In this document: piece by piece, positions 34,873 through 46,900 of the stretch
How positions within the stretch are numbered: the first letter of the stretch is position 1
Layout of the letters: each line of letters opens with the position of its first letter
Assembly: GCA_964017195.1 (NCBI GenBank)
Contig: OZ024890.1
Location: forward strand, 23,683,201-23,747,200
Source of the DNA: Siderastrea radians
Taxonomy: Eukaryota > Cnidaria > Anthozoa > Scleractinia > Rhizangiidae
Length of the DNA: 64,000 nt
Direction: 5' to 3'
Notes under the pieces: model-generated
The model's input: only the letters and a program-made list of their open reading frames with translations
The model's database searches: none
What the model was told of the DNA's origin: nothing
Position numbers and translations under genes: made by a program

Positions 34873-37800
34873 ATGAGCTTTTCGTTTGCAATTGAGGAGT
34901 TTTCATCCTTCGGGCAAATAGTGTTCCTCTGTTTTCTGGTTTGCCTGTTCCTCTCTGGAAAAGCAGTATGGGAGCATTCTTTTTCCAAGCTGCCTCCGGG
35001 ACCATGGGGTTTGCCAGTCGTAGGTAAGAGTTTGTTTCAAACTATCCGATCATTTCCTTAAAGTTTAATAGATAATGTTTTCAGTCCCTTGTCAGAATAT
35101 AGTCAATTTCGCTAGTTCATAGAACTTCCAGAGTATTTAAATGACACAATATTACACCTGAACTAGGGATCGTGCAGAAAGCGCAGCTAAAAACGAGAAG
35201 CATGGATTAAATTGATATCTTTAAAATATTGACAAAGCTTCTGGAAAAACAAGCCTCGCGAGAAATCGGCTGTCATCCAAAACGCAAAAGTTCACAAAGT
35301 CAGATCCCTGTGAATATTTGGTTCTTCCCAGGTGCGTCCTAAAACATTGAATGAACTAATTGAGTTTGTTCAGATTTAATAATTTATTGCTGAAAAAGCT
35401 GAAAATTCTACCAAAATTTTCCCATAAACTCTCTCTTCAAAGCAATAACTTTTCTGGGCGAGAAAGGCCCTTTGTTCTCAAAATCACCGATAAATTGCAT
35501 AATGAATAAATAATTATGAGCTCAGCCAGTTGCATGACACGAGCGTAGAGGCTTGGTGAATGTTGCGTGCTCTTAGCCGAATTACTATAGTGATGTACCA
35601 CTGTTTATCTTCAGTGCTTTTTTTGCACCAAGAAAACCAAATAAGCATGACTTCAGCCTTGAGATAAAAATTTCAAAACCGCACAAGACTAAAGTTTCTC
35701 TGACTCTCAGTAATCTAATTTTTAGGAGTTAATATTTAAACAATTAATCCGTATGCGACTGAATTAAAGTTTGATAAAAAGGAAAGGAATCCTTTTAAAT
35801 TAACGATCTTTTCGAGTTAACTATTGCATACTTCAAAGCAAAATTACCTACGAGCTTTCATTTGTCGATAAAAACTGAATAGAACTTGAATCAAACTTTG
35901 CAGAAAGAGAACGGGAAGTAAAAAAAAAAGTGCAACTCATTATATTTGAAACCTGACAACACTGAAATCTCATTTCCATGGACTTTTTAACCAAACTCTA
36001 CGCTAGCCATGTTTAACTACTGAAAAATTTCGTTCATTTTTACAAGAATCTAGTATTGTCTACATCGATCTTGATCTGTACACAAAGCAAAATTGGACTT
36101 TGACACCGAATCATACTTACTGGAATTAGTTCCATTACCAAGGAAGTCTGATGTTGCAACATTTCACGTGATCAAATTGTTTCGTCTTGTTTTGTTTTTC
36201 TTTTCACGGAAAAAAGCATATTTGCTTTAGTTCAGCTGTTGACTGCATGAATGCAATTAAAGTCGTGGTCAGTTTTATTCATCAAAGGGTTCAAACCAAA
36301 TCATGTCTCCCTTATCTAGTAGAAAGAAATTACAGAATCTAGTGCTCCAGTTGGCGTTAAATGCATTCATCGGCAAACTTTGTGAAGTCAGAGGACATAT
36401 GTGGCCATTGAACTTGAACGTTTTTCCTGTTTGTTAACTGTCAGGTAATGCCGTGACGTCAGTTACAGCTTCAAGATTTTAACGACTGTATTCAACTGAC
36501 AGTATTGTCAAAGTATCGTATCGTATCAGTATCGTAAAAACCTGCGACTATTAAAACTGCACCAAACTCGAGAATGCCTTAAGCGACTTAGACGAATTAA
36601 GCAAATGATAGAAAAACAGTCCCTAGCTTTCGATTACCTTCGATTTTGCTGTCTCATTAAAATATCATTACTCTACCTAAATTGGGTAGCAGTCTAACCT
36701 CAATCTTAATTTTAAAGTTATCGGACCACTATCAGGGCTCTGAAAGGCGCGACCAAGCTGGAACCTCAAGTGAGTTAGCAATACTGCGGAAGTGGTTGAC
36801 TGTTTTGGTCGACTGTTCCAGAACGTGGTTAATTGCATGAACGCGCCGTGAAGACATAAGTAATCTAAAAGGCTGAAGACAAAAGCAAAAGCAAACTTTA
36901 TAAAACTCGTGTGCACAAGGCAAAGCTCATTGGAGAGACGGAGCGGGCCAATATCTCGAGAATTTGCCCCTTACAACGACTAACCGGCAACGAGGAGGAA
37001 AGATTTTGAAGATAGGCTTAATTGCCAAGTCTTTGAAGCAAACCGCTCTTAACCTTCCTCGATTCTGATCTATCTTAGAAGGGCATCGCAACGAACCGTA
37101 AAACAATCAACTATTTTTTGTCAAAGGGGAGATTAAGATACAACCAACAGATGAGTATCTATTCCTGTTGCCTGATGAAAGATCAGCACTCACTCTAAGA
37201 TGCGAGGGCTTTTCCTTGAGATCAAACGATGACCCAGTAGTGTCATCCTTAAACATTTAGTTCACTGGATACGATAAAATGTACCCACAACAAAAGACGA
37301 ATTGTCACTAGTGGAGGCCTAATTACTATTGCATGCTTCACTGCAGTCGGTTACTGTTAAGGGCAGTTACGTGCCATATTCCTTAGCCAATAGTAATTAC
37401 ACATACATATATTACAAAGTAGTGACGGCACTAATTCCTTTGTATATGGCATTGAAAAGCAGAGAATTTTGCTAGGGATTATGGAAGTAAAAGCTGCAGA
37501 ATCCGGTTCCCAAATGAATATAAACAGAATGTGATGATGTTACATCTGTGATGTTAGTTCCAGAGTGATAGGCAGGGCATTGGGTGGTAATAAATGCTAG
37601 TAAATTAGCCACGATCTAAAACTTCGTGTTTAAAGCATTTCACTTTCACTCAGTGACCACGTTGTGTAGCAGGTGACCGGCTAACGAGAAATAGAGATCC
37701 ACAAAAATAGAACTGTAGCTTGGATGCTCTTAGCGACAACGAAGATAAGCTTAAATTCGATAGAAAACCTCAGGGATTTCACGATCATGATTTCATAACC

Positions 37801-39826
37801 TGAAAAAATATTCCTCGCATAAATTATAACAACTTTGAGTAAACATGGATGGAAGGATTAAACACTGACAACTGTCGCATTGGTGAATAAATGCTAAATC
37901 TTGTACATACTTGTGCAAGGAAACAAAGACATCATCTAGAAAACTTTTTGCGCCACCTTAGCATTAAGATTCCCCCACAGAAAGATGTAGAAGATTGTGT
38001 ACGTGTGGCAGTTACAAACTGAACAATCGAGTATTCAAGTACTCATGGCCAAAAACATGAGTACATAATGACCTATTTTTCATGCTTCACGCCCATCGCC
38101 AGGCTTCTAGCACGAACGCGGGACTTTGTTTTCCAAGCATTAGCTCTTGCCTACCCCGGAGGGTTCAATTTTACGGTTTATAGTCAATAACGAAATATAA
38201 GAAGGCCATGCTTCACCCATCATTCGAGAAAGTGCAAAGGTTAATGTATCGTGAGAGCTAATTGTAGGACAGTGATTAAAGGCAATGCCTTGAACCGTCA
38301 TTAGCAGCTCTGTGCAATTTTAAAAAAAAAAACAATTACATGAAATATATGGCGAAAAATATTTACTCAAATATATGCTTCTAATCCTGATTTCCACTCG
38401 AAAAATAAGATGGTGTGTTTTTTCACATTATGGGCTTGTTTCCGCCTGGGAAAGAACCCACATCTTGAGTTCACAAAAATGGCGCAGAAATACGGTGACG
38501 TGTTCAGCCTGATGCTTGGAAATCGTTTGGTTGTGGTGCTAAATGGAGTAAATGTCATCCAGGAAGCCATTATCAAACACTCGAAAGCCTTTGCTGGGCG
38601 GCCTCAACTGCACACCTTTCAGATCGCGAATCCGTATGGTAACATGCTATCCCTGTCGGATTACTCGCCCCAATGGAGGCTTTCTCGTAAGATGACCGTT
38701 TGTGCCATCCACAACTTCGCCAAGAACACAGACGCCTTTGGAGAGAAACTCTTGCAAGAATCTCAATGTGTGATTCACTGTTTCAAGCAACAGAAGGGAA
38801 AGCCGGTTAATGCTCTCAGACATCTACAGTGCGCAACAGCAAACATCATCCTTAATGCGCTCTTCGGAGTCGAACGTTCATAAGACGATGAAAAACTCGG
38901 AAAAATTCTCGACCTCAGCGACAATTTCCGAAAGGCGGTAAAAGGCAGCAGCCACGTCGATTTCCTTCCACTGTTAAAGTATCTTCCAAGTAAGGCGCTT
39001 TCAAATCTTGAATTGTTAATAAACATCCATTTGTGTGAGTCACCAAGATGTTTGAGAAGAACAAAGAATCCTATGGTGACGGACAAGTTCGAAATATCGC
39101 AGACAGTTACATCAGCGTCGTTGAAAGGGAAACTGAAAAAAGAGAGAAAGTCGGCCAGCCCGTAAGCATGGCTCCACTGCTCAACGACGAGCAGATCACT
39201 GCACTGCTGGGAGATCTCTTTGGTGCCGTTTTGACACTTCGTCCATCACTCTCTACTGGGCTCTGGCATACGTGGTGAGATATCCCGACATTCAGCGCCA
39301 GTTGCATGAAGAATTAGATCACGTGATTGGACGAGAACGACTGCCAACCCTTCAAGACGTAGAGTCACTTCCCTTCCCCCAAGCTACAGTCTATGAGCTG
39401 TTAAGGGTGGCCAGCATTGTATCTCTTGCAGTACCTCGATCCACCACCACAGAAACGAACATCTGGGACTTCACAATCCCAAAAGACACAATCGTCTTCG
39501 TTAACCTATTGTCCGTGCACCACGATCCAGAAACCTGGAAAGACCCGGATGTTTTCAACCCCAGTCGTTTTCTTGATGGAGCCGGTCAGGTAATCGATTC
39601 AAAGTTCCTCGGGGAGTTCATGCCATTCTCGGGCGGTCGGCGTAAGTGTCCTGGTGAAGCTATGGTCTAGAAAACAATTTCAACTTTCCTTGGGGCGCTG
39701 CTTCATAGTTTTCGTTTCACACAAGATGGTTTGCCAGCTGAGTATCAAGGAATTAATCTTCAGGGTCAGCCCGGTCTCACTTTGATGCCAGAGACATTTT
39801 ACGTGAAAGTAGAAGAACGCTTTTAA
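34873..39826 (+). pseudogene. Cytochrome P450 gene 4 (type A), multiply disrupted
   Basis: Exon 1 (34873-35023) is intact and would encode the anchor and hinge. Exon 2 would start at 38432, but the acceptor CATTAG of gene 2 is CATTAT here (38430-38431), so the normal splice site is lost. Further lesions against gene 2: TAC to TAA at 38881-38883 (residue 201); a 1-nt deletion at about 39037 (GTGCAGT to GTGAGT); a net 12-nt loss near 39140-39160 (1 nt plus 11 nt, in-frame overall); a 1-nt deletion at about 39227 within the I-helix codons (GCCGGT to GCCGT); and TTG to TAG at 39668-39670 after FSGGRRKCPGEAMV. The haem loop remains recognisable, and AATAAA is at 39874-39879. It is the closest relative of gene 2. 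Loss of function is certain for the P450; a truncated anchor peptide could still be made. Confidence 0.95.
35024..38431 (+). other. Intron of pseudogene 4
   Basis: 3.4 kb, aligned throughout with the intron of gene 2, donor GTAAGAG intact, acceptor destroyed. A small duplication of GTATCGTATC lies near 36510. No fold-back block of type-B genes is present. Confidence 0.7.
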
Positions 39827-40080
39827 AGAGACCTTAACGAACACTCAACGGTAGCAAAGAAAACGTATTCGTTAATAAACGTTTTGCCCATATAAAGGGA
39901 TGTTTTGATAACTGACGGACATTGTTTGATGCGTTTTAATGAAATATTGCATTTCATGAAAGTAAAAATTGTTCATAAGTTGAGTTACGCTAGCGTTTTT
40001 AGATTCTTCCATACGACTATGTGACTGTACCTAAGTTTTTTATTAGCATTTTTTATACCTGTTGGAACTATTTGTAATGA

Positions 40081-40260
40081 TAATATGAGATTTTGATCGT
40101 CCAAAACTTTCCGGTAGTGTATTGTGCTGTTTTAAGGGGAAGAGACGTAGACTTTTTAAGTGGCAATGTAATAATAATATGAGATTTTGATCGTCCAAAA
40201 CTTTCTAGTAATGTATTGTGCTGTTTTAAGGGGAAGAGACGTAGACTTTCAAGTGGCAAT
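40081..40260 (+). repeat. 94-bp tandem duplication downstream of gene 4
   Basis: Copies start at 40081 and 40175 (TAATATGAGATTTTGATCG), the same period and sequence as after gene 2. Core-repeat units follow at about 40440-40600. Confidence 0.8.
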
Positions 40261-41933
40261 CGTTTTTGCGTCGACGTCACGCAGATTGCACCTTCGTTCG
40301 ATGGGTCGTTTCCTGATCTCAGTTCTGGTACCGGTATTTTGTCTTTAAGCGACAAAAGCATGTTAAAGCTTCTAGTTCTAATTGGCCAAGATAGCAACAA
40401 CAAGAAAATGCCGAAAAAAAGGCCAAACGAATAACTGCACTGCTCGGTTGAATGGTCACACTTGAGGATTTCATCCACACGCTCAAGATAAAACCACCTT
40501 GTACAGAATTATAAAGAGTACCACAGGAAAGCACTGCTCGGTAGCTTATACATTGGAATGATCCGACACGTTAGGATTTCATCCATATACTCAAACGCGT
40601 TAGAACCATACTACACGGCTCAGAAAGTGAAGACGTCCAATTCCTATTCGACCTGGAAACACGTGTGCACTGGAGAGATATACATTGCAATTTCCATTAT
40701 TTTTATTTTAAATTAATTCTTATATTATTCCATAGGGCCCCTTTCCGCCAAAGTTTCTAAATGGGTACAAAATTCGGCAAATTGGTAGAAAAAATCTGAT
40801 ATGCTACATGCAGCTGAACGGTTGCTGTAGCATGAAGCAGCCACGCGTGCGAGTATTACGTGCTCCCCTTTGGATGAGATGGTGCTCTCTCGCAAGGATA
40901 CTCTAAGCATTTAGTTAGGTTAGCCGGTACGTGTTTAGGTAATGTAGACAACTTGAAAAGCTAAGTTTCATGTCACCACATGCAGAAACCACGACTCGAA
41001 ACAAAACCTTTCAGGCGAACGTAAGCCGAGGGGTTCAGCATTAGACGATAACGTATCTACACGGGTGCAAGGGAATCCTTTCACGTACCAGCATCCTAAT
41101 CAGGCGTACAGTAGTGTTCAATGTTCCTACAGAGCTCTTGCGGAGCCGTAGCTAGGCGTCGTTAAATGTGGGCCCTCAGTGATTGACTTTTTTGAGACCT
41201 CGTTATAAAAAGATTTTTCACATTATTTACCTTTGTTTTACAGTTTACTCTTTTAGTATAGTTGATACCATAATTTCTAGTTAATGTCACCTGTCATCTA
41301 GTGAACGTGTCACGGACTAGTGGACTTTCACCTATTAGTGGTTCGAAAGCAAATGTGTCAACACACTCGCGATCTCGATCTCGTCAACATTCTTAACTAG
41401 TACCTCCGAAAGACACTGCTCAATAACCTTCATTAAAATGGCCGTAATTCGGCATTTTGCTGACTACAAGCCCCTTATATGTAAATGTAAATAACAGTCC
41501 CACGAACGAGATCTGGTGGTTGTTGCACAGGACGCCCAAGCTCACGAGCAGCCCAATTTAGTGGAAAAATATAATGATTTCTTCGGAATTGCCTTGATTG
41601 CTTGTTTAGTCAGCAAACTAAAAATGACAATAAATAGCTATAGCCAATTAAATTTACATACCAGATCAAATATTTGTTCTTGTGTTGTTTCATGTCCGTC
41701 TCAAAGCTTTTCAGCCACATTTCAGGCAGTTTTTAGGTTTTCGAAACCGTCTTTGTATCACATCAAAATAGAATATCAAAACATCTCTTCGCCTCTCCTT
41801 AAAAGGACAAATTATTCCATTTGTGTTTCCCGTTTTCTCTTGTGAAATCAATCCTTTTTATGTATCTCTTGAATAAGAATCACCAATGGACAGAAGACAC
41901 AAAAGGTAAATTGAATGTTCCAACACAAAATGG
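40261..41933. other. Spacer downstream of gene 4
   Basis: Aligned with 17524-19928 but without the TTAA-flanked fold-back MITE: the empty site is at about 40712-40718. No gene is supported. Confidence 0.5.
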
Positions 41934-41936
41934 TAA

Positions 41937-42755
41937 GGGGCGGTCATATTTATCACCTGGCGGGAGGGGGGGGGGGGAGGGTGGAAGAGTTTTTTGAGGC
42001 AGGGGTTCACTTGATTTCTTAGTGAAGCTAAGACAGAAAGGGGTTGTGTCAGATTTGAACCCTTTTATTTTCGTCTTGTGCTATGATGACGGGCTTCATG
42101 CCAGAGATTAATGACATGATAGCTTGAGCTTTAGAAATTTGGGTCATTTGTAATGAGTATAATACAACAAGTTTTATAGCGCGTTGCAGTTTTAGATGCA
42201 TCTTTAGCCAATTCAGAAGACCCAAATATAAAAAATTCCCACTAAACGGTTTGATGAAGATCTTATTTTCGCCCCCTCCCCCCCTCCCCCCCCCCCATGG
42301 CTGCTACCTTGTGTTGGCCCTCACCAGGCTTTCCAGGTTCAGCCCTTTTCACCGCTTTTTTTCCGCAATTTCGCGTCGTAGGCATAGATATGGTGAAAAA
42401 AAAAACATTTTGCCATATATGAATCATGGATTGTATTTGTGAGTTTCAAAGTTTTAAAATTGAGTTGTTTTCAGTTTTCCATACGTTCGTGTTTAATTTT
42501 CCTGCAGACGTATTAGACATTTGTACACGGAAGAAGTACATAAGCACAGTACGAGAACCGACAAACAACGAACGAGGAAATAAATGGTGAATGAGGAACA
42601 AAGTAGTTGAGGAGAGGGGGTGTACAAGAAATTTTGGTGTCCATTTGGGGGGTGCATGAAAAAATGGCCATTCCTCGAGGGGGAACATATATTTTAAGCT
42701 GGTTTCATAACAAAATCCTCCTACCCACCCCTGGCGATAAATAATGACTGGTCCC
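41937..42755. mobile_element. Harbinger-like MITE, full-length unit B copy (819 bp)
   Basis: The left end GGGGCGGTCATATTTATC and the right end, read inward, GGGACCAGTCATTATTTATC form the terminal inverted repeat, flanked by TAA at 41934-41936 and 42756-42758. A 3-bp TWA target and GG-starting ends fit the PIF/Harbinger superfamily. The interior has G- and C-runs (41966, 42280) and no transposase. Confidence 0.75.
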
Positions 42756-42758
42756 TAA

Positions 42759-43690
42759 ATGTTGCGTTTCAGAAAGTGGACAACAAGACCGGAAATTTAC
42801 CTCTGGAAGCGAAAGATTACTACCACGTGTACCCTGTACGCGGCGTAGTTAAACAAGTGTAATTGAAGATTCGGGACGCTGTGCATGCCAAGCGAAATTA
42901 AACGCGTTGCAACAAATGGATGTATTTGATCCATAAACTCTAGAGACATTTATTTACTTTTGTAATAGTGATAAACTAAAACGAAAACGTTTAAACGAAT
43001 AAAGGTGCATGGCATTAACTAGGCAACGAATCCAGAGTTATTCGCTAAATTGTAGAAAAAGAATACACAGTACACAGCTGAGTTCACAATCTAGTCTTGG
43101 AGCCAGTGTAGTGCAGAGCAATATCTTATCACGTGAGAGTCGCGTTCACATAGACTGAGCTGGAACAACCTTTCACCTTGCAGATTAATACCTGCCTCAC
43201 TAAACAATCTCTCCACCAATCATTGCCATCCAAATACGAGCGGTACTCAGACATCAATTATTTTAGTTGTTCTCCATTCAAATAACACCGCAAAAGAAAT
43301 GATTACAGCGGTTAACCAAAACTGGTGGTCGGTCAAGCAGAAACCCTTGGTTATTTTCGCCTATCTATATATGACCCAAGGGCTATCTAATCAATTCTCC
43401 CAGCAAGGGCGCTGCAAAAATAGCATCCATTGGTTTTTTTTTTACGTATTGATACCTCTCAGTAGGTTTAAACCACCTTCAAAGCGTAACCGTTCCTCTG
43501 TTTAGTAACGTTCGTTTCTGACTTTGTTAATGTACTAAGCTCAGCACATTAATGTCGATTAATAGGACTTCATTTCGCAGCCGGAACAAAACCACGAATA
43601 GGTTAAATGGGATCAAAACCATTGTGCTTATACATTAATATATTGACGTTATAATACCAGTCCCGAAAAAGCATGCACCACAGAACAAAA
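42759..43690. other. Spacer upstream of gene 5
   Basis: Conserved with the sequences upstream of genes 3 and 6. No gene is supported. Confidence 0.5.
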
Positions 43691-43904
43691 AGAACTTGAA
43701 CCAATAAATTACTGTCTCTTTATCTGACACCAAAAGAATAGCGTGACTATGGCCGATAAATAGGTAAGAGTTCAACGGGGTGTAAACAATTTGTTCGCAT
43801 ATTTATACTCGATTTTGTCTCTCTTGAGACCATTTGAACCTTGAACAGCAAGGTGCTAGCACGAAGAAGTAGGTAAAACTTTCTATTTCCTTTGAAGAGT
43901 CAAC
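43690..43904 (+). promoter_or_regulatory. Promoter and 5' UTR of gene 5
   Basis: CCAAT near 43701, TAGCGTG at 43739-43745, TGTAAACA at 43781-43788, TATTTATA at 43800-43807, ATG at 43905. Unlike the other copies it has lost the GAGCACTTGCTC inverted motif just upstream of CCAAT (it reads AAAAAGAACTTGAACC). Confidence 0.6.
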
Positions 43905-46900
43905 ATGAGCTTTTCGTTTGCAATTGAGGAGTTTTCATCGTTCGGGCAAATTTTGTTCCTCTGCTTTCTGGTTTGCCTGTTCCTCTCTGGAAAAGCAGTA
44001 TGGGAGCATTCTCATTCCAAGCTGCCTCCAGGACCATGGGGCTTGCCAGTCGTAGGTAAGAGTTTGTTTCAAACAGCTCAGATAATTTTCTGTATAGTCT
44101 AATGAATAGAGACCGTTCAATGTTTAACTCCCTTGTCATAATAGACAGTTTTCGCTAGTTTTAAGCAAAACACTTTCAGCTTATTTAGATGACCAATCAG
44201 TTAAAACAAAGATCTAGATCTCTAGATGAGATCGTGCAGAAAGGACAGTAAAAACAGAAAGGGTAGAGTGAATTGATATGTTTCAAATATTGACAAAGCT
44301 GCTGGGAAAACAAGCGTCGCAAGAGGTCGTGTGTTAACCAAAACACAAAAGTTTACAATGGTTAGAGTCTGTGGCTCCCAGGTGCATCCTTATAAAATTC
44401 TGAATAAGCGGCTAATCCACATCGCTCGAATTTAATAGTTTATCACTGAAAAATCTGAAAATTCGACCAGAATTTGAACTGATAAACTCTTTCTTCAAAG
44501 CAGTAACTCTTTCTTGGCAAGAAAGGCCCTTTGTTCTCAAAATCACCGATAAAATTGCATAATGGATGAATAATTAGTAAGCCCAGCCCTTTGCATGACA
44601 CGAGCGTAGAGGCTTGGTGAATGTTGCGTGCTCTTAGCCGAATTACTATAGTGATGTGGCACTGTTTATCTTCAGTGTTTTTTTTGCACCAAGAAAATCA
44701 AATAAAGCGTGACTGCAGCCTTGAGATCACAATTTTTAAACCGCACAGGACTATTAAAAACTTAAGTTTCTCTTACTCTTAGTTCTATTATCAGCAGTTA
44801 ATATTTAAACAATCAATCCGTATTCGACTGAATTAAAGTCCGATTATTAAAAACTAAACAAACCCTTTAAGATTAATAATCTTTTAAACTTAACTATCAG
44901 ACTATTGTACACGTCATAGCAAAATTATCCACGAGGTTTCATTTGTGATTGAATACTGAATAGAACTTGAATTAAAATTTGCGGAAGAAGATTAGAAAGT
45001 TAAAACAAAACAACTCCTAACCTTGACAACGGAAAAATTTCGTTTTGGTCGACTTTTAACCATACTCTACGCTTAGCCATATTTAACTACTGAAAAATTT
45101 CGTTCATTTTTACAAGAATCTAGTATTGTCTATATCGATCTTGATTTGTACACAAAGCAAAAAACTGGACTTTGATACCGAATTACTTACCGGAATTACC
45201 TCAGACCAAGGGAGTCTGATCTTGCAACATTTCACGTGAACAAATTGTTTTGTCTTGATTTTTTTTTTTCAGGGCAAAAAAGCATATTTGCTTTAGTTTA
45301 GTTGTTGAGTGGATGAATGCAATTAACATCGCGATACTATTTGTAACAGGCTTCAAATCTAATCATGGCTCCCTTACCTACTGGAAAAATACTGAAATCT
45401 AGACCTCCATTTAGCCTTAATGCGTTCATCGGCAAACTTTGCGAAGTCAAATGACATTTGTGGCCATTAAAATTGAACCTTTTTCCTGTTTGTTAACTGT
45501 CAGGTAATGACGTCAGTTAGAGCTTTAAGGCTTAAAGATTTTGATTACTTTTGTCAACTGACAATATCAAAAATTTAGTCATCTTTCGTAGACTTATGAC
45601 TACGTTGTAGCCATTATAATTTTACTAAACTCAACGGCCTCAAGCGACTTAAGCAAATGATAAATAAAACCATACAATGGCTTTCGATTTCCTTCGTTTT
45701 TTTTTTTGTCCCATTAAACTATCATTACTCTACCTTAATCGGGTAGTAGTCAATCTTAATTTTAAAGTTATCGGACCACTATCAGGATTTTGAAAGCGCG
45801 ACAATAACTTAGCTGGAACCTCAAATGGCTTGGTGGTGGTTAGTCTGTTTCAGAACAACATACACCTATTTCAAAAAAGATTGCTTCAGTGATCCATGTT
45901 TCATAGACCGCAATGCATCATGCTCGCTGAATTTATGGCTGCTTTTTTCTACCTATTAGTTCTAAAGCAAGAGCAAATGTACATTTTTTATTATTTGGTT
46001 TTCTCCTCTAGTGCCTTTAGCGAGAAAAGCGATCAATAAATTTCTTTATAGCAAACATGATGCCTTGCGGTCTATCAAACAAGGATCATGCATCATGCAT
46101 CACTGAAGCAACCGTAATTGAAATAGGTGTATAGGTATAGTTAGATTATTGCATGAACACGCCTTGGAGACATTAAATCTAAAGGCAATGAGCAAAAACA
46201 AATTACACATTTCACTAACTTTATAAAATCGTGTGCTCAAGACAAAGCTAATTCACCAAACGGGGAGAAGTGGGAGAATTAAGTCATCCAGGCCCTTGAT
46301 GAGTCGAGAATTTGCCCCTTACAGCGACTAACCGGATACGGAGAGGAAAGATTTTCAAAATAGTCCTAAATAAACTGCTCTTAACCTTCCATGATTGTGA
46401 TCTATCTGATAGGGGCATCGCAAGGAATCATAAAACAATAAACAGCTTTTTTTTTCAACATTGATAGCTATTGATTGGCATTAAAATGTTCCTGTTGCCT
46501 GATGAAACAGCAGTACTTACTCTAAGATTCGCGAGCTTTTCCTTGAGATCAAACAAGCATCTAGTGGTGTCATCCTTAAACTTTGATTTGAATGATTCCA
46601 CTCGATATGATAAAATAAACCCACAACAAAAGACGAATTGTCATCGTATAGTGGAGGCCTAATTACTATTGCATGCTTCACTGCAGTCGGTTACTGTCAA
46701 GGGCAGTTACGTGCCATATTCCTTAGCCACTAGTAATTACACATACATATATTACAAAGCAGTGGCGACTAACACTCATTCCTTGGCATATTGCATTGAA
46801 AAGCAAAGAATTATGTTCCCATTTTGCTAGGGATTATGGAGGTAAAAGCTGCAGAATCTTTCCCAAATGAATAAACAAAATGTGATGATGTTAGTTGCAG

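Noticed and set aside
42270..42300. C-rich tract as a CRISPR-like or regulatory repeat
   Set aside because: It lies inside the Harbinger-like MITE and varies in length between the copies; simple homopolymer instability explains it.
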